Source of the DNA: Chitinivibrionales bacterium
Lineage (GTDB): Bacteria; Fibrobacterota; Chitinivibrionia; Chitinivibrionales; WJKA01
Assembly (NCBI GenBank): GCA_014728215.1
Contig: WJLZ01000162.1
Span: forward strand, 1 to 38,965
Length of the DNA: 38,965 bases
Reading direction: 5' to 3'
Part shown: positions 25,030 through 32,878 of the stretch, one piece after another
Numbering within the stretch: position 1 is the stretch's first letter
How the letters are laid out: each line of letters opens with the position of its first letter
Program-made: the position numbers and the translations under genes
The notes under the pieces: generated by a model
The model's database searches: none
The model's input: only the letters and a program-made list of their open reading frames with translations
Told to the model about the DNA's origin: nothing

Positions 25030-26736
25030 ATGGGCTTATTTTCAACACTCGGAATTGGTACACGGGGCCTGTTTGCCGCTCAGCTTGGTATGGATGTAGC
25101 GGGACAGAATATCTCGAATGCCGATGTCGAAGGATACAGCCGGAAACGGTTGAACATGACCGCCGATTACCGGTATGACGGCAAGTTCGGTCAGATGGGA
25201 TTCGGTGTTGATGTTGTCAATATCGACCGGCTACGCGATGCGATGATTGACCAACAAATCCGGCGTCAGAATAAGGAAGTCGGTTTTTATGAAGAGATCG
25301 ATTATGCTCTCGAACAGATAGAAAACATTTTCACCGAGCCCAGTGATACAGGCGTTATGCATTTTGTCGATCAGTTTTTCGACAGCTGGGAAAACCTTGC
25401 AAATAATCCCTCAGATATTTCCGCACGTACGATGGTCAAGGCAAATGCGGTAATTATGAATGATGTTTTTCATAATCTCAGCGCCGAGATGCGTGACCTC
25501 CGCCTAAACACAAATGATAAAATCGCCCGTCATGTAGACCGCATTAATGAAATATCAAAGAAAGTTCATAATTTAAATTCCGAAATCGGTATTGTTGAAA
25601 TCGGTCAGCAGAATGCAAACGACAGCCGTGACCAGCGTGATCAGTTGCTAAAAGAACTCGCGAAAATTATCGACATCGATACCATCGAGAATGAGCAGGG
25701 ACAGGTAACGGTGACGACTGCAGGAAATATTCTCGTTTCGCCTGCAGAATTCCGTCAGCTCGAAACCACCACCGCCACTTTTACGCGTACCGACGGCACC
25801 AGTGATGTGGATGTGGGTATTCGCTTTGCCGATTCCAAAACTACCTTTATCCCTGTCAGCGGCGCAATCAGGGGACTGATGGAATGCCGGGATACGCTTA
25901 TCCCCGAATATGAGAGTCGTCTCGATTCACTCGCTACAGGACTGGTTGAGAAGGTGAACACAAATCATGTGCAGGGATATAACCTTCTGGGATATTCGGG
26001 AGTTTACTTTTTCAACCCTGAAACAACCGGTGCATCCGACATCAATATATCGGCATCGATCCGGGCAGATGTCCAGAATATCGCAGCAGCAACCGGTGGA
26101 GCGGCCAATATGGGATCCCAGATTGTCGTTCCGGCAGGATCCGGCCAGCTCGATTTCGGCAATGCTCCACAGCAGTTCAGTAAAACCCTGGGACGCTTTT
26201 TTAATTCCGCTACAGACCCGATCAGTGAGCGGGCGCGCAATATAATCAACGGATCGGTCGTGGTAACTGCCGGTGCAACAACCCTTCAGGAAGGGGCCGA
26301 TTATCATATCGATTATGCCAGCGGTACTATCCAGATGCTTCATGGAGGCTACGATGGACAGGCGATTGCGATTGATTTCCAGTATAGAAGCGGCGATTTT
26401 GCCGGTCCCGGAGACAACGCAAATGCCATTGCCATTGCCGAACTCAGACACCAATTAACAATGGCGCCCGATCCTATCGGAAATGACACAAATACCTTTA
26501 CCCAATACTACAGTGCAATGATCGGACAACTCGGGCTGGAACGAAATGAGGCTTCCGCGAGTCTGGAAACAAGGGAATTTCTCATTCAACAGTATGAGAC
26601 TCACCAGGATTCAATATCCGGAGTTTCACTGGATGAAGAAATGGCTGAAATAATAAAATACCAGCACACGTTTTCGGCAGCAGCCAGGGTAATTACAACA
26701 ACCGGCCATATGCTTGAGGTCTTAATGAATATGTAG
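25030..26736 (+). CDS. flgK: Flagellar hook-associated protein 1 (FlgK)
   Basis: FlgK forms the first hook-filament junction ring. The 568-residue protein has the N-terminal rod/hook signature GLFAAQLGMDVAGQNISNAD followed by VEGYSRKRLNM, and the matching C-terminal helix SLDEEMAEIIKYQHTFSAAA with VITTTGHMLEVLM. Residues about 402-460 hold an inserted beta-rich module (TLQEGADYHIDYASGTIQML) that recurs in the neighbouring FlgL. The ATG follows GAGGAAACT. Export requires no cleaved signal and probably FlgN, encoded directly upstream. Confidence 0.95.
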   Translation: MGLFSTLGIGTRGLFAAQLGMDVAGQNISNADVEGYSRKRLNMTADYRYDGKFGQMGFGVDVVNIDRLRDAMIDQQIRRQNKEVGFYEEIDYALEQIENIFTEPSDTGVMHFVDQFFDSWENLANNPSDISARTMVKANAVIMNDVFHNLSAEMRDLRLNTNDKIARHVDRINEISKKVHNLNSEIGIVEIGQQNANDSRDQRDQLLKELAKIIDIDTIENEQGQVTVTTAGNILVSPAEFRQLETTTATFTRTDGTSDVDVGIRFADSKTTFIPVSGAIRGLMECRDTLIPEYESRLDSLATGLVEKVNTNHVQGYNLLGYSGVYFFNPETTGASDINISASIRADVQNIAAATGGAANMGSQIVVPAGSGQLDFGNAPQQFSKTLGRFFNSATDPISERARNIINGSVVVTAGATTLQEGADYHIDYASGTIQMLHGGYDGQAIAIDFQYRSGDFAGPGDNANAIAIAELRHQLTMAPDPIGNDTNTFTQYYSAMIGQLGLERNEASASLETREFLIQQYETHQDSISGVSLDEEMAEIIKYQHTFSAAARVITTTGHMLEVLMNM

Positions 26737-26819
26737 CATGAGAAAGGTAAGAGGCGGGTACAGAATCACCCGAGAGCGGTTGATTGATTGGCGCCCCAAC
26801 GTAAACAGGAGAAATAACA

Positions 26820-28043
26820 ATGGGCATGCGGATAACCTTCAGAGAAATTAACAATCACATGCAGCATGTGATTAACGACCGGTTTTCTGATCTGGCTAAA
26901 GTTCAGGAGCAATTGGCAACCGGTAAACGCCTCCTGAGGCCTTCAGACGATCCCGTTGATGTGGCTAACGATTTGAAACTCCGTTCAAAGCTCATGCAGA
27001 TATCACAATACAAAAGTAATATCGAAGACGGCACGGGCTTTATGAGTGTTACCGATACGGCCATGGTAAGTATGAACGATCTGCTACAGCGAATGCGGGA
27101 ACTGGCAATCCAGGCGTCGAGTGATACTCAATCTACCAACGAACGGGCATTCATTCTTAAAGAAGTCGAACAATTGTTTCGTCAGGTCGTTACGCTGGGC
27201 AACTCCAAGTTTAAAGGGGAATATGTATTCGGCGGGACTCAGACAAAAATTGCACCGTTCCCCATGAAAGAATCTTCGGCGGCGTCGCAGGAAGATTATG
27301 ACAATTACAATATGGCGTGGTATGACGGATCTGGTGGAGTAGGGGGAAATTATTATCTCTATGATGCATTTACTCAGGAAAGGATTACCAAAATCCTACC
27401 GGGCACGTTCTCAATCAGCAGGGGAGGAACGCAGTTTGTTGAAGGACAGGATTATACTGTTGATTATGTCAACGGCGCCATTACCCCACTCAATCCGCTT
27501 CTTGCAGATGATGTTTCGGATGGTCAGACTTTCACCGGCCCTAATTACAGCACAGGCGGATTTACTCTCTCTTTTGATTATATAGGCAGGGGAAGAGATA
27601 TTTACGGTGATCCTATTGCAAGTGACGGTGATATTTTACGGGAGATTGAATCGGGTATCACCATGCCGATCAATATTCCCGCCGATGAGCTGACCCGTGA
27701 CAGCGCAACAGGACTCGATGCGCTGGATGTTGTTATCAGGCTTGGACAGCGGCTGATCGAAAGCGATACGCAGGGAATACAAAGTCAGATAGGTGAAATC
27801 GATGTTGTTTTCAAAACACTGCTTGCCGCTCAGACAAAAAACGGTGCACGGATGAATCGCTTTGATACCACCCTTGACAGAAATGAAGCACAATTCAACG
27901 AAACAACCCGACTTCAATCATCGTTGGAAGATGCCGAATATGCTGATACGGTAATGAAATTTTCTTTAATGGAAACAGTATACAATGCAGCATTGAAATC
28001 TGCTGCAAAAATTATACAGCCATCACTGGTAAATTTTCTCTAG
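26820..28043 (+). CDS. flgL: Flagellar hook-associated protein 3 (FlgL)
   Basis: FlgL forms the second junction ring and is flagellin-like at both ends. The 407-residue protein has N-terminal QEQLATGKRLLRPSDDPVDV and MNDLLQRMRELAIQASSDTQ, and the C-terminal segment SLEDAEYADTVMKFSLMETV with ALKSAAKIIQPSLVNFL. It is longer than many FlgL proteins (about 300 residues) because of an insert at about residues 188-257, with FVEGQDYTVDYVNGAITPL, that resembles one in FlgK. It has its own 83-base leader with AGGAGA before the ATG but no obvious promoter, so it is probably cotranscribed with flgK. Confidence 0.94.
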   Translation: MGMRITFREINNHMQHVINDRFSDLAKVQEQLATGKRLLRPSDDPVDVANDLKLRSKLMQISQYKSNIEDGTGFMSVTDTAMVSMNDLLQRMRELAIQASSDTQSTNERAFILKEVEQLFRQVVTLGNSKFKGEYVFGGTQTKIAPFPMKESSAASQEDYDNYNMAWYDGSGGVGGNYYLYDAFTQERITKILPGTFSISRGGTQFVEGQDYTVDYVNGAITPLNPLLADDVSDGQTFTGPNYSTGGFTLSFDYIGRGRDIYGDPIASDGDILREIESGITMPINIPADELTRDSATGLDALDVVIRLGQRLIESDTQGIQSQIGEIDVVFKTLLAAQTKNGARMNRFDTTLDRNEAQFNETTRLQSSLEDAEYADTVMKFSLMETVYNAALKSAAKIIQPSLVNFL

Positions 28044-28123
28044 TAAAAAGGAAACTTTTGCCGGGCTGTTGGAACACCGGAATGAAAATTTAACAATAGA
28101 AACAGATTTAAGCGGTTTTTGGT

Positions 28124-28139
28124 TGGCATATCTTTTGCA
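28124..28139 (+). promoter_or_regulatory. Sigma-54 promoter of the flagellin gene
   Basis: TGGCA (28124-28128) and TTGCA (28135-28139) match the -24/-12 consensus with ten bases between GG and GC. The site is nearly identical to the one before flgJ. The predicted start is near 28150, giving a leader of about 95 bases. Confidence 0.8.
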
Positions 28140-28153
28140 ATTGAAAACAGCAC

Positions 28154-28238
28154 GCAAGGAAGCAAGAGTCGTCAGGATGACGTATGGAGCGCAGTCAGGA
28201 TAAGTACCGGCTGCAAGGAAGCATACTCATCATAAGGA
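28154..28238 (+). promoter_or_regulatory. Flagellin leader with six GGA motifs (candidate CsrA-binding region)
   Basis: GGA triplets lie at 28158, 28175, 28186, 28198, 28217 and 28236; the last is the ribosome-binding site AAGGAGG. Two 11-base copies of GCAAGGAAGCA (28154-28164, 28213-28223) and two copies of GTCAGGAT (28171-28178, 28194-28201) make it a repeated array. CsrA binds GGA in loops and would block ribosome access. csrA and its antagonist fliW lie downstream. Confidence 0.6.
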
Positions 28239-28245
28239 GGGTACT

Positions 28246-29091
28246 ATGTCTCGTATCAACCATAACATACCCGCAATGGTAACGGGTACTGCGTTGCGTC
28301 AGGTAGGACGAAAAATGTCGAAGTCACTGGAGAAACTCTCAACCGGCCTTCGTGTTAACCGTGCTGCTGATGATGCTGCCGGACTGAGTATTTCGGAACA
28401 GTTACGCACCCAGTGTCGCGGTCTGGCAATGGGCATCAGAAACGCTCAGGACGGCATCTCACTTCTGAATATCGCCGAAGGTGCTTTGATTGAAGTTGAA
28501 GATATGTTGCAGCGGTTGCGTGAACTCAGCATACAGGCGGCCAATGATACCTTGACATCGAAAGAACGCGCTTATGTACAGATCGAATTCGATCAACTTC
28601 GGACGGAAATCGATCGTATTGTTAACGGTACACAATACAACAGCATGAAACTTCTTAACGGAAGTGATGTCTGGGCTAACGGCGGAATTCTTCATGTCGG
28701 CCCTAACGATAACAGCGACGGCGCCGATGTCGTTACCATTACGATTACCGGTGTGGATACTACCGCCATGGGTATCAGCACTGCCGATAACGTGTATGTC
28801 ACCAGCCAGACCGACGCCACCGGTGCCATTTCTGCGCTCGATATAGCATTGAGCAGTGTAAATGCCCTTCGAGCCGATCTCGGTGCGAAGGTTAACCGTC
28901 TGGAACATGCGCTGGTTAACCAGGAAAATCAGGAACAGAATATGACTGCTGCCGAATCGACCATCCGTGATACCGACTTCGCAAAGGAAACAACCACCTT
29001 CACACGGAACCAGATTATTCAACAGTCGGCCACAGCCATGCTTGCCCAGGCGAATATGGTGCCCCAGAGTGTTCTTGGATTGCTGCAATAA
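28246..29091 (+). CDS. fliC: Flagellin
   Basis: Flagellin is the filament subunit. The 281-residue protein has complete conserved ends: N-terminal SRINHNIPAM, SLEKLSTGLRVNRAADDAAG and IRNAQDGISLLNIAEGAL, and C-terminal VNRLEHALVNQENQEQN, RDTDFAKETTTFTRNQI and MLAQANMVPQSVLGLL. The variable central D2/D3 region is very short (about residues 140-200), so this is a minimal flagellin. The ATG follows AAGGAGGGTACT. It is transcribed from the sigma-54 site and probably controlled by CsrA. Only one flagellin gene is in the window. No fliD or fliS follows. Confidence 0.97.
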   Translation: MSRINHNIPAMVTGTALRQVGRKMSKSLEKLSTGLRVNRAADDAAGLSISEQLRTQCRGLAMGIRNAQDGISLLNIAEGALIEVEDMLQRLRELSIQAANDTLTSKERAYVQIEFDQLRTEIDRIVNGTQYNSMKLLNGSDVWANGGILHVGPNDNSDGADVVTITITGVDTTAMGISTADNVYVTSQTDATGAISALDIALSSVNALRADLGAKVNRLEHALVNQENQEQNMTAAESTIRDTDFAKETTTFTRNQIIQQSATAMLAQANMVPQSVLGLLQ

Positions 29092-29155
29092 TGCGGTAAT
29101 GAAATTGCTGTATTTCATTTCTCTATCGGTAAAAGAAATATATGAGGCATAGTAC

Positions 29156-29182
29156 AGGCATTCGTCTTTCTGGCGAATGCCT
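29156..29182 (+). terminator. Hairpin downstream of the flagellin gene
   Basis: Perfect 9-base arms AGGCATTCG and CGAATGCCT flank a 9-base loop about 65 bases after the flagellin stop. No T-run follows, so it may terminate weakly or protect the 3' end of the message. Confidence 0.5.
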
Positions 29183-29295
29183 TACAAGCAGCCTCGGAAA
29201 AATGCCGGCCGATTTCTTGACAGCTATTCAGGCTTAAAAGCATTTTATTACAAAACTGTTATTCCTAGTATGCCCGTGTGAGGAGCTGTTATTGT

Positions 29296-29715
29296 ATGGG
29301 TGATTTCTTTAAAGAGCTGGTCTACGAAAAAGAAGATGTCATCACTTTTCCGTCCGGCATACCGGGTTTTGAAAATAATAAAGAATTTATTCTTCTTCAA
29401 ATCCCCGAGTATGCTCCCTTTGAGTGGCTGGCTTGCACAGACGGTTCCCGGCTCAGATTTGCCATACTCAATCCCATGTTATTCAGACCCGATTATAATC
29501 CTAACATGACAAAAGAGCAGCTCGAAGAGCTCCATATCGAAAAACCCGAAGATATCCTGTTGTATTCGATTATAACTATCAGCGAAAATCCTGCCGAATC
29601 AACGGCGAACCTTATTGGGCCGATCATTATCAATAAAACAAAACGTCTGGGAAAGCAGGTCGTTGTTGAAGATGACCGTTATACCACACGGGAACCAATT
29701 TTGAGGAAGAAATAA
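29296..29715 (+). CDS. fliW: Flagellar assembly factor FliW
   Basis: FliW binds flagellin or CsrA. When flagellin is exported, freed FliW sequesters CsrA and relieves repression of flagellin translation. The 139-residue protein has family motifs ITFPSGIPGFENNKEF near the N-terminus, FEWLACTDGSRLRFAILNP, DILLYSIITISENP and the C-terminal NLIGPIIINKTKRLGKQVV. The ATG at 29296 follows GAGGAG by ten bases; a GTG at 29278 is in frame but lies before that site. csrA follows three bases downstream, the standard arrangement. Confidence 0.95.
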   Translation: MGDFFKELVYEKEDVITFPSGIPGFENNKEFILLQIPEYAPFEWLACTDGSRLRFAILNPMLFRPDYNPNMTKEQLEELHIEKPEDILLYSIITISENPAESTANLIGPIIINKTKRLGKQVVVEDDRYTTREPILRKK

Positions 29716-29718
29716 CGC

Positions 29719-29955
29719 ATGCTTGTATTAACTCGAAAATTGGGTGAATCAATCCGAATTGGCGATAATATTGTTGTAAAAGTTGTCGATCTCGATAACC
29801 GTCATGTAAAACTCGGTATCGACGCCCCGAAGAATATTGCCGTGAACCGTGAAGAAATCTATGAGAGAATTCAAAAGGAAAACAAAGCTGCCTCTGAAGC
29901 TCAGGATTCAAAACTCAAAGATATTGCAAACGCCCTTCGGCAATCAAAAGAATAA
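29719..29955 (+). CDS. csrA: Carbon storage regulator CsrA
   Basis: CsrA is a dimeric RNA-binding translational regulator. The 78-residue protein has the full family pattern MLVLTRKLGESIRIGDNIVV with VKLGIDAPKNIAVNREEIYE, then a charged tail longer than that of E. coli CsrA (61 residues). R6 and R44-type RNA-binding positions look conserved (TRK and NREE). It is next to fliW and downstream of a flagellin leader with six GGA motifs, so flagellin translation is the probable main target. Confidence 0.96.
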   Translation: MLVLTRKLGESIRIGDNIVVKVVDLDNRHVKLGIDAPKNIAVNREEIYERIQKENKAASEAQDSKLKDIANALRQSKE

Positions 29956-30062
29956 CCAGCTTTTTATCTCGTCTTACCACATTTCTCCTTAATCCTGTAG
30001 TCGGAAATATTTTCCCCTCTACGGGTCATTTTATTCCTTTCCTGTATCTATGAACTTTGCCA

Positions 30063-30081
30063 AAACAACAGTGTGTTGTTT
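30063..30081. promoter_or_regulatory. Dyad symmetric element upstream of the merR-like gene
   Basis: Arms AAACAACA (30063-30070) and TGTTGTTT (30074-30081) are perfect and separated by GTG. This may be an operator, possibly for the adjacent MerR-type protein or for a sigma-54 activator. It lies about 30-50 bases upstream of the -24/-12-like site. Confidence 0.4.
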
Positions 30082-30112
30082 GCCCGAGAGTATATAACAC
30101 TATTTGTTGTAT

Positions 30113-30128
30113 TGGTCCGGTTTTTGCG
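30113..30128 (+). promoter_or_regulatory. Possible sigma-54 promoter of the merR-like gene
   Basis: TGG (30113-30115) and TTGC (30124-30127) have the ten-base GG-GC spacing. The interior (TCC, GGTTT) matches the consensus less well than the flgJ and flagellin sites. Confidence 0.45.
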
Positions 30129-30176
30129 CAAAATTCCTCCAGTAGAACTTAAAGTAAATTATCAAGGGGAAGCTGT

Positions 30177-30491
30177 ATGCAACAAGGAAATAATGTTAGG
30201 GGTATTTCTATCGGTGATGTTTCTAAAATCTGCGGTGTGCCGTCACATACAATACGCTACTGGGAAAAAGAGTTCGGATGCTTTCTTGCTCCAAAACGTA
30301 CGGCAGGGAAGCAGCGGCGGTATACCGAAAATAATATTCAATGCCTGCTTCATATAAAAAAACTACTCTGGGATGACGGATTCACAATTACAGGAGCTAA
30401 AAGAATGATTAAAAACAATTCACTATTCCCCTTGCTGGCCGCAGACAAAGACATAAAGGAAATTCTCAATCCATTAAGCAATGCAGCATAA
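30177..30491 (+). CDS. Small MerR-type helix-turn-helix regulator
   Basis: The 104-residue protein is a MerR-family DNA-binding domain: GISIGDVSKICGVPSHTIRY forms the helix-turn-helix, followed by WEKEFGCFLAPKRTAGKQRR (wing) and a LHIKKLLWDDGFTITGAKRM helix. It lacks the C-terminal effector domain of classical MerR proteins, so it resembles the short MerR/MlrA-type regulators. ATG 30177 follows AAGGGGA. It lies between csrA and a glycosyltransferase gene, 62 bases upstream of the latter, and may regulate filament or surface genes; the target is not known. Confidence 0.88.
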   Translation: MQQGNNVRGISIGDVSKICGVPSHTIRYWEKEFGCFLAPKRTAGKQRRYTENNIQCLLHIKKLLWDDGFTITGAKRMIKNNSLFPLLAADKDIKEILNPLSNAA

Positions 30492-30553
30492 ATGAATTCG
30501 GTAAAAATATCTACCAGGTATCTTAAGAAGGGAAACGACAGAGGAGAAATATA

Positions 30554-32341
30554 ATGAAAACTTACAATTTTTCAGATTACATTAAAAAATACGGCGCCGC
30601 CAATTATTTGAAAAACCTTCGCCAACGTTGTCTTAATGGTGTGTACAGTACCTGTGAATTCCGCTACTATGCGGCCAAAACGTATTTGGCGATTGGTTTG
30701 CACCGACGTGCTCTTGCCTTGCTCGGTGGCCTGGATCCCCAGTATGCGCCTTCGGATGATCATCCCGAGGTCCTCTCACTATGTGAGCAGGCCGGGGAAA
30801 TGAATACTGGTTCGGAAAGTACCTGTTCGTTGAATATGATCGTTCGTAACGAAAGTGAACTGATTGAAAAAGCCCTGGACTCGGCTGATGACATTATGGA
30901 TGAAATAGTAATCTGTGATACAGGTTCGACCGACAGCACCCCTGAGCTTGCTCAGCTCTATGGCGTAACGCTGATTTCGCATACATGGGCGGGTAGTTTC
31001 AGCGAGGCGCGAAATGTGGCAATCGATGCCAGTACATGTGATTGGATTTTCTGGATTGATGCCGACGATCAGATTGATGCTGCCTGTAAAAACAAACTTC
31101 GTAACCTCTGGCGACGGGGCAAAAAACAGACGGCATCATTTTGTATAATCAATGAGCAGCCGGGTGGCCACGGACCTGAATTTATGCAGTTCCGTCTCTT
31201 CCCCCGTATGGATGATGTACGATTTAAAAGGCGAATTCATGAACAGATTGTATTCAGTGCACAGAAGAAAAACATTCAGGCAGTTGCTCATAAAGAAATT
31301 CGAATACACCATTCCGGCTATAACCAACCGAGGTTGCATAAAGAGAAAGCACAGAGAAATAAAACCCTCATAATGGCGGAAATTGAAGATAATCCGAACG
31401 ACATTTCTCTCCAACTCAGCTTGGGAGAATGCCATACAATTTTGGGGGAAATCGATGACGCCATTATAATTTTCACTCGTATTGCCGAAAATAAAGAGGT
31501 CTATGCTACCCATCGCGATACCTATGTTCATGCCCATTTTGATCTTGGATGGCTTTATAAAACAAAGAAAAACTTTCACCAGGCAAAACGGTACCTGGCA
31601 CGGTGTCTTTATCTGGATCAGACTGTTATTGAGGCTCATTATATGCTCGGTCTCATATTCTTTGCAGAAAAGTCATTTCAAAAAGCATTCAATTTCTTTG
31701 TCCGCACGCTTGCGCATCAGCCAAAACAACGGTATGTCGCGGCCGTTGATATCCGGGGTATAAAAATGAACGCCTTTTATTATGTCGGGGATATTCTTCT
31801 TCGATGGAAAAAATACAAGGAGTCCGAAGAACTTCTTGCCCGGGCAATGAAATTCTATCCCGATGTTGTCGAATATTATACTCAGATGGGGGAAGCGCTT
31901 ATGGGAATGAATCGGCTCAAGGAAGCTGCATTGTTCTTGTCCCATTCGGTTAAAGTATGTCCTCAAAAGAATCCTAAAGCATACGGAGGAATTGCCGCTC
32001 TCTATATACGGTTGAATGATCCTCACAGAGCAGCTGATTTTCTCCTCAAAGCCCTCGAAAACGACTCTTCATCACCCGAAATATTTGCTCTCATCGGAGA
32101 TATCCATTTCAATCTTCGAAATCCGGAAATTGCCCTGAATGCCTATGAGGTTGCACTTTCTTCCCTTGATGAGTATGACAGCGAAATAGATCAACTTCTC
32201 TGGAAAGCGACATCATCTGCCCTGGATTCTTCTGATGTCAAAAAAGCAAAAAGCTTTCTCAAACGAATGCTTCAGGAGAAAACCGCAAATCCACAGGCGG
32301 AATATGTGTTGAAACGAATAGAGTTGGAAGACGCTGCCTGA
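30554..32341 (+). CDS. Family 2 glycosyltransferase with TPR repeats (candidate flagellin glycosyltransferase)
   Basis: The 595-residue protein has a short N-terminal helical region, then a GT2 (GT-A) domain at about residues 90-270: SLNMIVRNESELIEKAL, EIVICDTGSTDSTPELAQLY near residue 121 and the metal-binding DXD in FWIDADDQI near residue 167. The C-terminal half (about 275-590) is a series of TPR-like helical repeats (SLGECHTILGEIDDAIIIFT, HFDLGWLYKTKKNFHQAKRY, PEIFALIGDIHFNLRNPEIA). GT2-TPR proteins near flagellar genes often glycosylate flagellin, and this one sits just past flagellin, fliW and csrA. No transmembrane segment is seen. Its sugar and acceptor are not known. AGAGGAG precedes the ATG. 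Confidence 0.85.
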   Translation: MKTYNFSDYIKKYGAANYLKNLRQRCLNGVYSTCEFRYYAAKTYLAIGLHRRALALLGGLDPQYAPSDDHPEVLSLCEQAGEMNTGSESTCSLNMIVRNESELIEKALDSADDIMDEIVICDTGSTDSTPELAQLYGVTLISHTWAGSFSEARNVAIDASTCDWIFWIDADDQIDAACKNKLRNLWRRGKKQTASFCIINEQPGGHGPEFMQFRLFPRMDDVRFKRRIHEQIVFSAQKKNIQAVAHKEIRIHHSGYNQPRLHKEKAQRNKTLIMAEIEDNPNDISLQLSLGECHTILGEIDDAIIIFTRIAENKEVYATHRDTYVHAHFDLGWLYKTKKNFHQAKRYLARCLYLDQTVIEAHYMLGLIFFAEKSFQKAFNFFVRTLAHQPKQRYVAAVDIRGIKMNAFYYVGDILLRWKKYKESEELLARAMKFYPDVVEYYTQMGEALMGMNRLKEAALFLSHSVKVCPQKNPKAYGGIAALYIRLNDPHRAADFLLKALENDSSSPEIFALIGDIHFNLRNPEIALNAYEVALSSLDEYDSEIDQLLWKATSSALDSSDVKKAKSFLKRMLQEKTANPQAEYVLKRIELEDAA

Positions 32342-32356
32342 GATGGCGGCAGCTTC
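32327..32356 (+). terminator. Weak hairpin at the end of the glycosyltransferase gene
   Basis: GCTGCC (32333-32338) pairs with GGCAGC (32348-32353), extended by GAAG with TTC. It spans the stop codon. No clear T-run follows. Confidence 0.3.
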
Positions 32357-32461
32357 CTATTGTCAAATCATCCTGTTCTCCGGTTTATTTAATAGCGGTA
32401 ACCGTTCGAATGGCTGCATTTCAGCTTCGATTCCATTAGTGCGGAAGAGGATCGGGGGCTG

Positions 32462-32635
32462 TTAAAATTCTGCCGTTAAAATATGTGTGGAGGCATCGAG
32501 GGTATTGAACCAGAAGAGAATTCTGTCGTTCTCTACTGTGAAGCAGTCATCCAGGTTGGATCTTGTAGTACAGGGGAATATATCCTGGTATTGTTCCCGC
32601 GCACGTTTGATTAATTCTCTTTTCCGCTCATTCAT
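32462..32635 (-). CDS. Short hypothetical protein
   Basis: Minus-strand ORF of about 57 residues from the ATG at 32635; the frame remains open up to 32800 but the upstream part is AT-rich and not protein-like. The sequence starts MNERKRELIKRAREQYQDIF and continues with CTTRSNLDDCFTVENDRILF and WFNTLDASTHIL, which looks like a compact folded domain with two cysteines. No good ribosome-binding site is visible. I do not recognise its family. It lies in a gap of more than 500 bases between the glycosyltransferase and pdxA, convergent with the first and divergent from the second. Confidence 0.55.
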   Translation of the reverse strand: MNERKRELIKRAREQYQDIFPCTTRSNLDDCFTVENDRILFWFNTLDASTHILTAEF

Positions 32636-32878
32636 ATTTAATATATCGGTAAAAATATTTTGCAGGTTTATATTTAAATTTATTAAATAGAATATTGTAT
32701 AACGCATTGAAAATAAAGAAAATATGTGATTTGTATCGTCTTTTTGACTCAAGCGCTTAATTCCTCCTGGATCAGATTTCCTCATAAAAACCACCTTCAT
32801 ATTGCTACGGCTACTTTGTACAAAGGCTGCTGAAAATTATATTGTTGACGGTTTTTGAAATGTATACAGGTAAAACTA

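Noticed and set aside
28058-28078. Possible terminator after flgL
   Set aside because: CCGG arms are short, the pairing needs a bulge and a two-base loop, and no T-run follows.
29204-29245. Sigma-70-like promoter before fliW (TTGACA)
   Set aside because: The -35 is good but no acceptable -10 occurs at 16-18 bases; the region may be read through from flagellin.
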